A DNA stretch of 64,000 nucleotides from Microbacterium flavum (GTDB lineage Bacteria; Actinomycetota; Actinomycetes; Actinomycetales; Microbacteriaceae). Under the pieces are notes generated by a model. It was not told where the DNA came from and did not search any database. It was given only the letters and a program-made list of their open reading frames with translations. Shown here piece by piece: positions 49,503-58,369 of the stretch (positions within the stretch are counted from its first letter, which is position 1; the number at the start of each line of letters is the position of its first letter). The stretch is from positions 1 to 64,000 of the forward strand of contig NZ_JAFLHG010000002.1 of NCBI RefSeq assembly GCF_018717645.1, in the 5' to 3' direction. Both the position numbers and the translations under genes were made by a program.

Positions 49503-50321
49503 ATGACGACGAGAGTGGCCCTCGTGGGCGGCACCGGCAAACTCGGTGGGATCATCCACGCCGTGATCGACGCGGAGCCCGGCTTCGAGGTCGTCGCCGT
49601 CCTCGGCTCGCGGAGCGAGTTGCGGGAGCTCGACGGTGCCGACCTCGTCGTGGACGCCTCTACTCCGGGTGTCTCGGTCGACGTCGTCCGCGCCGCGATC
49701 GAGCGGGGCATCAACGTCCTCGTCGGCACGTCGGGCTGGTCGAACGAGCGGATCGCGCTCGTCCGCCCGCTCGTCGACGCGGCCGGAACCGGGGCCGTCT
49801 TCATCCCGAACTTCTCCCTCGGTTCGGTGATCGCGACGGCGATCGCGGCCGCCGCTGCCCCGCACTTCCCGTCGATCGAGATCATCGAGGCCCACCGTGA
49901 GACCAAGGTCGACTCGCCGAGCGGAACGGCCGTGCGCACCGCGGAGCTGATGGCCGCCGCCCGCGCCGCCTCCGGGCCGGTCGAGGCGCCGCACATCGAC
50001 CAGCGCGCCCGCGGGCAGCAGGTCGCGAGCATCCCCATCCATTCGCTGCGCCGGCCGGGAGTCATCGCGCGGCAGGAGACGATCCTGTCAGGCCCGGGCG
50101 AGTCCATCACGATCGCGCACGACACGATCGACCCCGTCCAGGCGTACGCCCCCGGCATCCGCGTCGCGCTCGCGGCGGCCCGCGATGCGCGCGGCGTGAC
50201 GATCGGGCTGGACAACCTCATCGACCTGGGCCTCGGCGCACGGCGGACGCCGGATGCGGCGGACGCTCCGCTCGACGAGGGCGGAGTGCCCGGCCAGGTG
50301 GCGCGTGTGACCGGCGCATGA
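49503..50321 (+). CDS. dapB: 4-hydroxy-tetrahydrodipicolinate reductase
   Basis: DapB reduces the product of DapA with NAD(P)H in the diaminopimelate-lysine pathway. The 272-residue protein has the Rossmann start VALVGGTGKLGG, VLVGTSGWSNERI, FIPNFSLGSVIA, and the catalytic EAHRETKVDSPSGTA (His pair and Lys). The linker between strand 2 and strand 3 is short compared with E. coli DapB, as in actinobacteria. ATG 49503 has TAGGCT (49491-49496) exactly 6 bases upstream. Its stop overlaps the next gene by ATGA. Confidence 0.95.
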   Translation: MTTRVALVGGTGKLGGIIHAVIDAEPGFEVVAVLGSRSELRELDGADLVVDASTPGVSVDVVRAAIERGINVLVGTSGWSNERIALVRPLVDAAGTGAVFIPNFSLGSVIATAIAAAAAPHFPSIEIIEAHRETKVDSPSGTAVRTAELMAAARAASGPVEAPHIDQRARGQQVASIPIHSLRRPGVIARQETILSGPGESITIAHDTIDPVQAYAPGIRVALAAARDARGVTIGLDNLIDLGLGARRTPDAADAPLDEGGVPGQVARVTGA

Positions 50322-50764
50322 GCGCGCGCATCGGCGTCGCCGTGATGGCGGCGCTGCTGGCGCTGTACATCCTGCTCGTCGCGCAGCGTGCGTGGCTGCT
50401 GCTCACCTCCGGACAGGTGGTCGGCGTCGCGATGGGTGTCGCGCTCGTCGTTCTGCCCCTCATCGCCGCATGGGCGCTGTGGCGCGAGATCGCCTTCGGC
50501 GTCGGCGCGCAGCGTCTCTCCCGCCGGATGGAGGCCGACGGCGCGCTTCCTGCAGAGGAGCTCGACGTGCGCGCGAGCGGGCGGCCCGACCGCGCCCAGG
50601 CGGATGCGCTGTTCCCCCGCTACCGCGAGGACGTGCAGGCGCATCCCGACGACTGGCGCGCGTGGTTCCGGCTCGGCCTCGCCTACGACGGCGCGGGGGA
50701 CCGCCGTCGTGCGCGCGAGGCGATGCGCACTGCGATCCGTCTGGAGAAGTCCGCCCGCGCGTGA
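50318..50764 (+). CDS. Membrane-anchored TPR-like small protein
   Basis: The 148-residue product overlaps the dapB stop by ATGA, so its translation is coupled. Two N-terminal membrane helices (about 5-30 and 35-55) precede a soluble part with one TPR-like repeat (DWRAWFRLGLAYDGAGDRRRAREAMRTAIRLEK, about 110-145). The function is unknown; the TPR-like part suggests protein binding. I see no link to lysine synthesis beyond the operon. Confidence 0.82.
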   Translation: MSARIGVAVMAALLALYILLVAQRAWLLLTSGQVVGVAMGVALVVLPLIAAWALWREIAFGVGAQRLSRRMEADGALPAEELDVRASGRPDRAQADALFPRYREDVQAHPDDWRAWFRLGLAYDGAGDRRRAREAMRTAIRLEKSARA

Positions 50765-50799
50765 GCGCGCCGTGAGGGACGGCCCGGGTCGGACTCGGG

Positions 50800-51720
50800 T
50801 CAGGCGGCGGGGACCGCGGAGGCCACGGCATCCTCGACCGTCGGGTGCACGAACGTGAAGCCGGACGCCTCGAGGCGCTCCGGAACGACGTCGGAATCGC
50901 TCGTGAGCAGCGCCTCGGTGGCATCCTTCCCGAGCACGAGGCGGAGCCCCCAGGCGGGGGCCCGCACGAGGAACGGCCGGTTCATCCGGCGGGCGAGCGC
51001 GAACCCGAGGTCGTTCGCCGTGGCGCGCGTCGGCCCGCAGAGGTTCACCGGCCCCTCGAGGTCGCCGTCGATGACGTGGCGGATGGCGCGCACCTCATCC
51101 TCGAGCGAGATCCACGGCCACACCTGCGTGCCGCGACCGATCGGGCCCGACACTCCCAGACGGGTGAGGAGCATGAGGGGCTTCAGGACGCCCTCGGCGT
51201 GGACGACCGGGGCGGTGCGCAGCAGCGCGACGCGCGCGTGTGGTCCGGCGGCGCGCGCCGCCGTCTCCCATTCGCCGCAGAGATCTGCGAGGAACGTGTC
51301 GCCGCGGCGGGATTCCTCGGTGAGGCGCTGCCCCGGTGCCGACGGGTAGTAGCCGACGGCGGAGGCGGAGACGAACGCCGGCGCGTCGTCCCCGAGGGTG
51401 CGCACCGCCGCGGCCAGCGCCTGGGTCGGCGCGATCCGCGACCAGACGAGCTCGTGCTTGTAGCGCTTCGTCCACGGAAAGCGACCGATGCTCGCGCCGC
51501 CCAGCCCCACGACCGCTCGGGCTCCGGCGAGGACGTCCGGGTCCAGCCGGGACCGCTGCGGGTCCCAGCTGACCTCGTCGGGCGCAGATGCCTCCCGCCG
51601 CACGAGGCGGGTGACGGGGACCCCGTCCGCCCGGAGCGCGTCGACGAGGGCTCCTCCGATCAAGCCGGAAGAGCCCGCGACGACGACGCGCCCGGGATAC
51701 GCGGGAGAAGGGTCAGGCAA
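50800..51720 (-). CDS. TIGR01777-type SDR epimerase-like protein
   Basis: The 306-residue product has the extended SDR fold: VVVAGSSGLIGGALVDALRADG (NAD binding), VGLGGASIG and the SASAVGYYP segment, followed by the DUF1731 C-terminal part (AWGLRLVLGKDATEALLTSDSDVVPERLEASGFTF). This group is widespread and has no known substrate. The start is TTG 51720, eight bases inside the end of the OsmC gene; no ATG or GTG in frame fits. It is therefore coupled to OsmC. The C-terminus is normal. Confidence 0.86.
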   Translation of the reverse strand: MPDPSPAYPGRVVVAGSSGLIGGALVDALRADGVPVTRLVRREASAPDEVSWDPQRSRLDPDVLAGARAVVGLGGASIGRFPWTKRYKHELVWSRIAPTQALAAAVRTLGDDAPAFVSASAVGYYPSAPGQRLTEESRRGDTFLADLCGEWETAARAAGPHARVALLRTAPVVHAEGVLKPLMLLTRLGVSGPIGRGTQVWPWISLEDEVRAIRHVIDGDLEGPVNLCGPTRATANDLGFALARRMNRPFLVRAPAWGLRLVLGKDATEALLTSDSDVVPERLEASGFTFVHPTVEDAVASAVPAA

Positions 51721-52138
51721 GCGTCGCCTCGAGCGTGATCTCGATTCCCGCCAGCGCCGCGGACACGGGGCATCCCGCCTTCGCCTCATCGGCGATGCGG
51801 GCGAAGTCCTCGGCGGAGATGCCCGGGACGACCGCCTGGACGTTCAGGTGGGAGCCGGTGATGCCGGTCCCCGGGATGAACGTCACCGACGCGGTGGTCT
51901 CGACGCTCTCGGGCGGCGTGCCATTGCCCGCCAGCGCGTGGGAGAGCGCCATCGAGAAGCACGAGGAGTGCGCCGCGGCGATCAGCTCCTCCGGCGTCGT
52001 GACGGACGTCGAGCCCTCGCTGCGCGCCTTCCAGTTGACGGCGAACGGGCCCTGGTTCGAGCTCTCCAGTGCGACCTCGCCGGAGCCGTCGGCGAGGCTC
52101 CCCTTCCAGCTCGTGCTCGCTTCGCTGGTCACGCTCAT
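51713..52138 (-). CDS. OsmC/Ohr family peroxide-reducing protein
   Basis: OsmC-type proteins reduce organic peroxides with two Cys residues. The 141-residue product has the first Cys in AAHSSCFSMALSHAL (about 60) and the second in AKAGCPVSAAL (about 122). The general fold and the Arg in the N-terminal arm fit OsmC more than Ohr, though the split is not firm. GGAGGAGA precedes ATG 52138, and TAGGCT (52196-52201) gives a 50-base leader with a palindrome. It is coupled to the epimerase-like gene. Confidence 0.9.
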   Translation of the reverse strand: MSVTSEASTSWKGSLADGSGEVALESSNQGPFAVNWKARSEGSTSVTTPEELIAAAHSSCFSMALSHALAGNGTPPESVETTASVTFIPGTGITGSHLNVQAVVPGISAEDFARIADEAKAGCPVSAALAGIEITLEATLA

Positions 52139-52160
52139 GAGTGTCTCCTCCGGATCTCGC

Positions 52161-52185
52161 GCGGTCGGCGATCGGTACCGACCGC
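52161..52185. promoter_or_regulatory. Palindrome just downstream of the OsmC promoter
   Basis: GCGGTCGG (52161-52168) and CCGACCGC (52178-52185) form a perfect 8-bp inverted repeat with a 9-base spacer. The -10 box TAGGCT on the minus strand is at 52196-52201, so the palindrome lies just after the expected transcription start. It could be a repressor operator (OhrR-like) or a leader hairpin. Confidence 0.55.
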
Positions 52186-52251
52186 ATCTGCGACGAGCCT
52201 AGACGCCGCCACGAGCGCGGGGGAGGGGCTGGCGGCGCGCGGCCGGACGTG

Positions 52252-52830
52252 TCAGGCGGTGGCCGCCCGGCCGACGATGCCGATCCGCTGGAGGAGAAGG
52301 TACAGCTGGCACCCCAGGCACAGCCCGAACACCGCATTGAGGAAGGCCGCGACGAACGCCAGGGCTGCGGCGATGGGCAGAGCCCAGGGCACGCCGGCGA
52401 GGTGGAGAACGAGCCCGATCGTCGTCACGAGGAGCCCCACGCCCTGGGCGAAGCGCGGCGGGCGGGGATCCTCGAGGGCGGTCGGCGCGCCCAGGCGCGG
52501 CTGCACGAGGCGGCGGAACAGCACGCCCCAGGGCGCGGTGCGCGGAGAGAGGACGCCCCACAGGAACAGCAGAGCGCTCACGAGGAGGAGTGCGAAGCCG
52601 AGGTCGGCGGCGCGCTGACCGACGGACAGTGCGGGGAGCAGCCACGTTCCGCCGCCCGGCGCCGACATCTCCGCGTCCAGCGGCTGATACGCGAACCACC
52701 CGTAGCCGCGGGCTGTCGCGTTGCCGACCAGCGCGAAGAGGGTGGTGATGAGCAGCAGCAGTGCCGTGATGGATGCCGCGAAGCGCGGTCCTCGAGGATC
52801 GATGCCCGTTGGTCGCCCGAGGTCAGACAC
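52252..52830 (-). CDS. DUF4395 membrane protein
   Basis: The 192-residue product matches the DUF4395 layout: GIDPRGPRFAASITALLLLI at the start, four to five hydrophobic helices, and FLNAVFGLCLGCQLYLLLQR near the end, with a Cys-x-Gly-Cys pair that may be redox active. Its start overlaps the thioredoxin-like gene by 8 bases. In actinobacteria the two genes commonly pair, suggesting a membrane disulfide partner for the thioredoxin-like protein. Confidence 0.9.
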   Translation of the reverse strand: MSDLGRPTGIDPRGPRFAASITALLLLITTLFALVGNATARGYGWFAYQPLDAEMSAPGGGTWLLPALSVGQRAADLGFALLLVSALLFLWGVLSPRTAPWGVLFRRLVQPRLGAPTALEDPRPPRFAQGVGLLVTTIGLVLHLAGVPWALPIAAALAFVAAFLNAVFGLCLGCQLYLLLQRIGIVGRAATA

Positions 52831-53260
52831 GGGCGTCCGCCGCGGTGACTCGGGCGAGCTCGAGCTCGATGGCGTGCCGGCTGGGAGTGCCGCCGAACCG
52901 CGTCTGGATGACCCCGTCGCGGTCGAGGATCAGCGTGGTCGGCGTCTGGAGGACGCGGAAATGCTTCGCGATGTCGGGGCGATGGGTGAGGTCGATGTCG
53001 AGGTGACGCACACCGGGGCGCTCCCCGGCGATGGCGCCGAGTGTGCGATGGACGCCGGGGCAGCGGCCGCACATCTCGGTGCTGAACTGCAGCAGCGTCG
53101 CCTGCGCGCCGAGACTCTCAGCCCCGAGACGCGCGGGGTCGACGACCTCGGCGGGGTTCAACCGGCGGGGGCGCTTCTGCTGCCACTGCAGGAAGCCGCC
53201 GAGACCGATCGTCACCGCGAGGAGGGCGGTGAGCACGAGGATCGCGTCGAGCAGGGTCAC
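52823..53260 (-). CDS. Membrane-anchored thioredoxin-like protein
   Basis: The 145-residue product has an N-terminal membrane helix (about 3-25, TLLDAILVLTALLAVTIGLGGFL), a basic linker, then a thioredoxin fold with EMCGRCPGVHR (C-x-x-C about residues 64-67), LDIDLTHRPDIAKHFRVLQTPTTLILDRDG, the cis-Pro segment TPTT. The start is GTG 53260, with TAGGAT (53269-53274) 8 bases upstream. With the DUF4395 neighbour it likely forms a redox pair that faces the cell surface or the cytoplasm. Confidence 0.87.
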   Translation of the reverse strand: MTLLDAILVLTALLAVTIGLGGFLQWQQKRPRRLNPAEVVDPARLGAESLGAQATLLQFSTEMCGRCPGVHRTLGAIAGERPGVRHLDIDLTHRPDIAKHFRVLQTPTTLILDRDGVIQTRFGGTPSRHAIELELARVTAADARV

Positions 53261-53386
53261 AACCCAGGATCCTAGTGCGCGCGGGAGCAGACGGGGCCCG
53301 GAGGGATCCGCCGGACCGTGCGACCGCAACACGGCGAAACAGCGTGCGCCGGTCCCGTGGGCGCCCGGCGCCGGTAGTCTGGCAGC

Positions 53387-54199
53387 GTGAGCGCGGCATC
53401 CATTCCCACCCCGTACGAAGACCTCCTCCGCGAGGTGCTCCGAGACGGGGTGCACAAGGACGATCGCACCGGGACGGGCACGACGAGCGTCTTCGGGCGC
53501 CAGATCCGATTCGACCTCGCGCAGGGCTTCCCGCTCATCACGACGAAGCGCGTGCACCTCAAGTCGATCGTCTACGAGCTGCTGTGGTTCCTGCGCGGCG
53601 AGTCGAACGTGGCGTGGCTGCAGCAGAACGGAGTGACGATCTGGGACGAGTGGGCCGACGACCAGGGCGAGCTCGGTCCCGTCTACGGCGTGCAGTGGCG
53701 CTCGTGGCCCACCCCGTCGGGCGGGCAGGTCGACCAGATCTCCGAGGTGATCGAGCAGATCCGCGTCAATCCCGACTCCCGCCGCCTCATCGTCTCGGCG
53801 TGGAACCCCGCCGACATCCCCGACATGGCGCTGGCTCCGTGCCACGCCCTGTTCCAGTTCTACGTCGCAGACGGCAAGCTCTCGTGCCAGCTGTACCAGC
53901 GCTCCGCGGACATGTTCCTCGGCGTCCCGTTCAACATCGCCTCGTATGCGCTGCTCACGATGATGATCGCCCAGCAGACCGGGCTCGAGCCGGGTGACTT
54001 CGTCTGGACGGGCGGAGACTGCCACGTCTACGACAACCACGTCGAGCAGGTCCGCGAGCAGCTCTCCCGCGATCCCTATCCGTCTCCGACGCTTCGGTTC
54101 GCGCGGAAGCCCGACTCGGTCTTCGACTACACGTTCGAGGACATCGTGGTCGAGGACTACGAGCACCACCCCGCCATCCGCGCCGCGGTCGCGGTCTGA
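53387..54199 (+). CDS. thyA: Thymidylate synthase
   Basis: ThyA makes dTMP from dUMP with methylene-tetrahydrofolate. The 270-residue protein has the folate loop ([11 protein letters not shown]), [15 protein letters not shown], the catalytic Cys in [11 protein letters not shown] (about 152), [25 protein letters not shown] and [13 protein letters not shown]. The length fits ThyA, not ThyX, which many actinobacteria use. GTG 53387 has TAGTCT (53375-53380) exactly 6 bases upstream, so the message is leaderless. folA starts two bases after the stop. Confidence 0.97.
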   Translation: MSAASIPTPYEDLLREVLRDGVHKDDRTGTGTTSVFGRQIRFDLAQGFPLITTKRVHLKSIVYELLWFLRGESNVAWLQQNGVTIWDEWADDQGELGPVYGVQWRSWPTPSGGQVDQISEVIEQIRVNPDSRRLIVSAWNPADIPDMALAPCHALFQFYVADGKLSCQLYQRSADMFLGVPFNIASYALLTMMIAQQTGLEPGDFVWTGGDCHVYDNHVEQVREQLSRDPYPSPTLRFARKPDSVFDYTFEDIVVEDYEHHPAIRAAVAV

Positions 54200-54201
54200 C
54201 C

Positions 54202-54699
54202 GTGCGCCTCGGACTCGTCTGGGCGGAGGCTCGGGGCGGCGTCATCGGCCGGGACGGCGGGATGCCGTGGCACGTCCCCGAGGATCTCGCGCACTTCCGC
54301 GCGCTCACGACGGGGCATCCGGTCATCATGGGGCGACGGACGTGGGAATCGTTCCCGCCCCGATTCCGGCCCCTGCCCGGGCGGCGCAACATCGTCGTGA
54401 CGCGGTCGGACGCCTGGGCCGAGGCCGGAGCGGAGCGCGCCGGATCGCTGGAGGACGCGCTCGCGCTCGTCGCGGACGCCGAGTCCGCGTGGGTGATCGG
54501 CGGGGCCGGACTCTTCGCCGAGGCGCTGCCCCGCGCCGGCATCCTCGAGGTCACCGAGCTCGACCTCGAGATCCGCGACGGGGACACCTTCGCCCCCGCG
54601 CGGGCGGGCTGGGCAGTGGCGGCCGTCGATCCTGCCGACGGGTGGAGCGTCTCGCGCACCGGCATCCCTTACCGCTTCCTCACGCTGATCCGGTCCTGA
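54202..54699 (+). CDS. folA: Dihydrofolate reductase
   Basis: DHFR regenerates tetrahydrofolate from the dihydrofolate released by thymidylate synthase. The 165-residue product has LVWAEARGGVIGRDGGMPWHVPEDLAHFR (with the catalytic Asp/Glu position at PED), PVIMGRRTWESFP, GRRNIVVTR and WVIGGAGLFAEAL. The GTG 54202 lies two bases after the thyA stop and shares its message. The pairing makes metabolic sense. Confidence 0.95.
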   Translation: MRLGLVWAEARGGVIGRDGGMPWHVPEDLAHFRALTTGHPVIMGRRTWESFPPRFRPLPGRRNIVVTRSDAWAEAGAERAGSLEDALALVADAESAWVIGGAGLFAEALPRAGILEVTELDLEIRDGDTFAPARAGWAVAAVDPADGWSVSRTGIPYRFLTLIRS

Positions 54700-54743
54700 A
54701 CAGGAGCCGTGCCGCCTCTCCCCGACGTGCGTAGGCTGGCAGC

Positions 54744-55508
54744 GTGGCGAAGACGGCATTGATCACCGGAGCGAGCTCGGGCCTCGGCGCGGAGTTCGCG
54801 CGCCAGCTCGCCGCTCGGGGTGCGGCGCTCGTGCTCGTCGCCCGCGATCGGGGAGCACTCGATGGGCTGGCGGGCGACCTGAAGGCGCAGTACGGGGTCG
54901 CGGTCGAGGTGCTGGCGGCGGATCTGGTCTCGCAGGACGGGCTCGACGCGGTCGCCGCGCGGGTGGGTGACCCGGAGCGGCCGGTCGAGGTGCTCGTGAA
55001 CAACGCGGGGTTCGGGCTCGGCCTCGACTTCGCTGCGAACGACATCGCCGACGAGGAGCGGCACCTCGACCTCCACGTCCGCGCCACGATGCGGCTCACG
55101 CACGCCGCCCTGGGGGCGATGCTCGAGCGCGGGCACGGCAGGGTCATCAACGTGGCATCCGTCGCCGCGTTCATGCCGCGGGGAACATACGGCGCCGTCA
55201 AGGCGTGGGTGGTCTCGTTCAGCCGCTGGGCGAACGCGACGTACGCTCCGCGCGGGGTCACCGTCACCGCGGTGTGCCCGGGCTTCACCCACACGAACTT
55301 CCACGAGCGGATGGGCCTCGCGCCGGGTCGCGAGGGGGTCCCGCCCTTCATGTGGCTGGATGCCGCGGACGTCGTGCGCGCCGGCCTGCGCGACGCGGCG
55401 GCGGGCCGCCCGGTCTCCCTCCCGTCTCTTCGCTACAAGGTCCTGGTGGGGGCGGTCCGGCTGCTTCCGGCATCGCTCGCCGCCCGCCTCGCCGCGACCG
55501 GCCGCTGA
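54744..55508 (+). CDS. SDR-family oxidoreductase
   Basis: The 254-residue product is a classical short-chain dehydrogenase: TALITGASSGLGAEFARQLA (coenzyme binding), NNAGFG, VINVASVAAFMP (catalytic Ser), and the active site YGAVKAWVVSFSRW (Tyr-x-x-x-Lys). The charge before the coenzyme motif fits NADPH. The substrate is unknown. GTG 54744 has TAGGCT (54732-54737) exactly 6 bases upstream. It stands between folA and the repeat block before dapA. Confidence 0.92.
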   Translation: MAKTALITGASSGLGAEFARQLAARGAALVLVARDRGALDGLAGDLKAQYGVAVEVLAADLVSQDGLDAVAARVGDPERPVEVLVNNAGFGLGLDFAANDIADEERHLDLHVRATMRLTHAALGAMLERGHGRVINVASVAAFMPRGTYGAVKAWVVSFSRWANATYAPRGVTVTAVCPGFTHTNFHERMGLAPGREGVPPFMWLDAADVVRAGLRDAAAGRPVSLPSLRYKVLVGAVRLLPASLAARLAATGR

Positions 55509-55548
55509 GCTCTGCGCCCGTCCCCGGGACTCCGCGCGCGGGTCGTGG

Positions 55549-55619
55549 TCGGGAGGGTTTCGGCATTCGGGAGGGCTCCGGGGTGGCACGCGACCTCCCG
55601 ACTGCCGATTTCCTCCCGA
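55549..55619. repeat. 18-bp-spaced inverted repeat before dapA
   Basis: TCGGGAGG occurs at 55549 and 55567, 18 bases apart. CCTCCCGA occurs at 55594 and 55612, also 18 bases apart. The two halves form a 26-bp imperfect hairpin with inner TCGGCA/TGCCGA pairing, around an approximately 19-base loop. It lies between the SDR gene and the dapA promoter. It may terminate transcription from upstream, but the doubled arms are unusual. Confidence 0.85.
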
Positions 55620-55667
55620 GTGGAGGTCCACAGCAGGCTCCCGCCCCCGACCCGATAGCCTGGACGC

Positions 55668-56645
55668 ATGACGCAATCGGGCAATCCCTTCGGCCAGGTC
55701 CTCGTCGCGCTGGTCACTCCGATGACGGCCGACGGAGAGGTCGACTGGCCCGCCGTCGAGAAGCACATGGACGACGTGATCAGCGCCGGGGCCGACGGCA
55801 TCGTCGTCACCGGCACGACGGGCGAGACCTCCACCCTCACCGACCCCGAAAAGCTCCGCCTCGTCGAGACCGGCAAGGATGTCGCCGCGGGTCGCGCGAA
55901 GATCATCACCGGCGGCGGGTCGAACGAGACGGCTCACGCGATCGAGCTGTACCGCGCGAGCGAGAAGGCCGGCGCCGACGGCATCATGATCGTGACGCCG
56001 TACTACAACAAGCCCACACAGGCCGGCATCCTGACCCACTTCCGGCTGGTCGCCGACGCGACCGACCTGCCCGTGATCCTCTACGACATCCCGGGCCGCA
56101 CCGGCGTGCCGATCAGGTACGAGACGATCCTGCGGCTCGCGAAGCACCCCAACATCCTCGCGATCAAGGATGCCAAGGGCGACTTCTCCGAGGTCAGCCG
56201 CGTGCTGAACCAGACCGACCTGATGTACTTCTCCGGTGACGACGCGAACGCGCTGCCGCACATGGCGATCGGCGCGACCGGCCTCATCGGCGTCACGGCC
56301 AACGTCGCCGCAGCCCCCTATCGCGTGATGGTGGATGCCGTGAACCGCGGCGACCTCGCGGCCGCGACCGCCGCTCACAAGAGCCTCGAACCGCTCGTGC
56401 GCGCGGTGATGACGCATGTTCCCGGCACCGTGAGCGCGAAGTACATCCTGCACGGCCTCGGCCGCATCTCGAGCCCGCGCGTCCGCCTCCCGCTCGTCGG
56501 CCCCGAAGAGTGGGAGGCCGCCCTCATCGAGGATGAGCTCGCACTCGTCAGCGGCGTCGAGGGCGCAGATTTCTCGAACTTCCGACCCGACCGCAACGCC
56601 GCCGCCGGCGGCGCCCTTCCGAAGGTGCATGGCACGACACGATGA
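55668..56645 (+). CDS. dapA: 4-hydroxy-tetrahydrodipicolinate synthase
   Basis: DapA condenses pyruvate with aspartate semialdehyde, the first step of the lysine branch. The 325-residue protein has VTGTTGETSTL, TPYYNKPTQAG, YDIPGRTG with the catalytic Tyr (about 139), and the Schiff-base Lys in LAIKDAKGD (about 167). ATG 55668 has TAGCCT (55656-55661) exactly 6 bases upstream. Its stop overlaps the rnj start by ATGA, a conserved actinobacterial arrangement. Confidence 0.96.
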   Translation: MTQSGNPFGQVLVALVTPMTADGEVDWPAVEKHMDDVISAGADGIVVTGTTGETSTLTDPEKLRLVETGKDVAAGRAKIITGGGSNETAHAIELYRASEKAGADGIMIVTPYYNKPTQAGILTHFRLVADATDLPVILYDIPGRTGVPIRYETILRLAKHPNILAIKDAKGDFSEVSRVLNQTDLMYFSGDDANALPHMAIGATGLIGVTANVAAAPYRVMVDAVNRGDLAAATAAHKSLEPLVRAVMTHVPGTVSAKYILHGLGRISSPRVRLPLVGPEEWEAALIEDELALVSGVEGADFSNFRPDRNAAAGGALPKVHGTTR

Positions 56646-58318
56646 GCACGAACGTCTACGACCCGCCCACGCTCGCCAAGGGCACCCTCCGCGTCATCCC
56701 GCTCGGCGGTCTCGGAGAGATCGGCCGCAACATGACCGTCTTCGAGTACGAGGGCAAGCTCCTCATCGTCGACTGCGGCGTCCTGTTCCCCGAGGAGCAC
56801 CAGCCCGGTGTGGACCTCATCCTCCCCGACTTCGAGCCGATCAAGAACCGCCTCGACGACGTCGTCGGAGTCGTGCTCACCCACGGCCACGAAGACCACA
56901 TCGGCGCGGTGCCGTACCTGCTGCGCCTCAAGAACGACATCCCGCTCATCGGCTCGAAGCTGACCCTCGCCCTGGTCGAGGCGAAGCTCAAGGAGCACCG
57001 CATCAAGGCCTACACGCTGACGGTGGCCGAGGGGCAGGAGGAGCAGGTCGGGCCCTTCGACCTCGAGTTCGTCGCGGTGAACCACTCCATCCCCGACGCG
57101 CTCGCCGTCGCCATCCACACGGATGCCGGGACGGTGCTCGCCACGGGCGACTTCAAGATGGATCAGCTTCCGCTGGACGGCCGCCTCACCGACCTGCGGG
57201 CCTTCGCCAGCCTGGGCGAGGACGGCGTCGATCTCTTCCTCGTCGACTCGACCAACGCCGATGTGCCCGGGTTCACACCCCTCGAGCGCGACATCGGTCC
57301 GGTCCTCGATCAGGTGATCGCCAAGGCGCCGCGGCGCGTGATCGTCGCGAGCTTCTCGAGCCACGTCCACCGCGTGCAGCAGGTGATCGACGCGGCCGCG
57401 GCGAACGGACGTCGGCTCGCCTTCCTCGGCCGCTCGATGGTGCGCAACATGACCATCGCCGAGGACCTCGGCTACCTCAAGGTGCCGGACGGCGTGCTCA
57501 TCGACTACAAGAAGGCCCAGGACCTGCCCGACGACAAGATCGTCTACATGTCCACGGGGTCGCAGGGCGAGCCGATGGCGGTGCTCAGCCGCATGGCGAA
57601 CCTCGACCACGCGATCGAGCCGGGCCCGGGCGACACCGTCATCCTCGCCTCGAGCCTCATCCCCGGCAACGAGAACGCGGTCTACCGCGTCATCGACGGC
57701 CTGACCAAGCTCGGTGCCAACGTCGTCCACAAGGGCAACGCGAAGGTCCACGTCTCCGGTCACGCGGCGGCGGGGGAGCTGCTGTACTGCTACAACATCC
57801 TGCAGCCGCGCAACGTCATGCCGGTGCACGGCGAGTACCGTCACCTCATCGCGAATGCGAAGCTCGCGCAGGACACCGGCATCCCGGCAGAGAACACGAT
57901 CATCGCCGAGAACGGCACGGTCGTCGACCTCAAGGACGGCGTCGCGAAGGTCGTCGGCCAGCTCGACCTCGGCTTCGTCTACGTCGACGGGTCGACGGTC
58001 GGCGAGATCACCGACGCCGACCTGAAGGACCGTCGGATCCTCGGTGAGGAGGGGTTCATCTCGGTCATCGTCGTGGTCGACTCCTCGACGGGGCGCATCA
58101 TCACCGGTCCCGAGATCCACGCGCGCGGCTTCGCGGAGTCGGACAACGTGTTCGACGAGGTCAAGCCCAAGATCGCCGCCGCGCTGGCCGAAGCCGCCGG
58201 CAACGGGGTCCGTGACGCGCACGCGCTGTCGCAGGTCGTCCGACGCACGATCGGCCGCTGGGTGAACCAGCGCCTGCGGCGCCGTCCGATGATCGTGCCG
58301 TTGGTCATCGAGGCGTAG
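56642..58318 (+). CDS. rnj: Ribonuclease J
   Basis: RNase J is a 5' to 3' exonuclease and endonuclease of the metallo-beta-lactamase family that matures and degrades RNA. The 558-residue protein has THGHEDHIGAVPY (HxHxDH zinc motif, about residues 80-92), ATGDFKMD, DSTNADVPGFT, ASFSSHVHRVQQ (beta-CASP motif) and VSGHAAAGELLYC. The length is that of actinobacterial RNase J, with a C-terminal dimerisation domain. It is coupled to dapA by a 4-base overlap. Confidence 0.96.
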   Translation: MSTNVYDPPTLAKGTLRVIPLGGLGEIGRNMTVFEYEGKLLIVDCGVLFPEEHQPGVDLILPDFEPIKNRLDDVVGVVLTHGHEDHIGAVPYLLRLKNDIPLIGSKLTLALVEAKLKEHRIKAYTLTVAEGQEEQVGPFDLEFVAVNHSIPDALAVAIHTDAGTVLATGDFKMDQLPLDGRLTDLRAFASLGEDGVDLFLVDSTNADVPGFTPLERDIGPVLDQVIAKAPRRVIVASFSSHVHRVQQVIDAAAANGRRLAFLGRSMVRNMTIAEDLGYLKVPDGVLIDYKKAQDLPDDKIVYMSTGSQGEPMAVLSRMANLDHAIEPGPGDTVILASSLIPGNENAVYRVIDGLTKLGANVVHKGNAKVHVSGHAAAGELLYCYNILQPRNVMPVHGEYRHLIANAKLAQDTGIPAENTIIAENGTVVDLKDGVAKVVGQLDLGFVYVDGSTVGEITDADLKDRRILGEEGFISVIVVVDSSTGRIITGPEIHARGFAESDNVFDEVKPKIAAALAEAAGNGVRDAHALSQVVRRTIGRWVNQRLRRRPMIVPLVIEA

Positions 58319-58369
58319 GTCGCTCCCGGCTGTGATCGCGCCGTAACAACTGGTCGCTAGCATCGGGGC

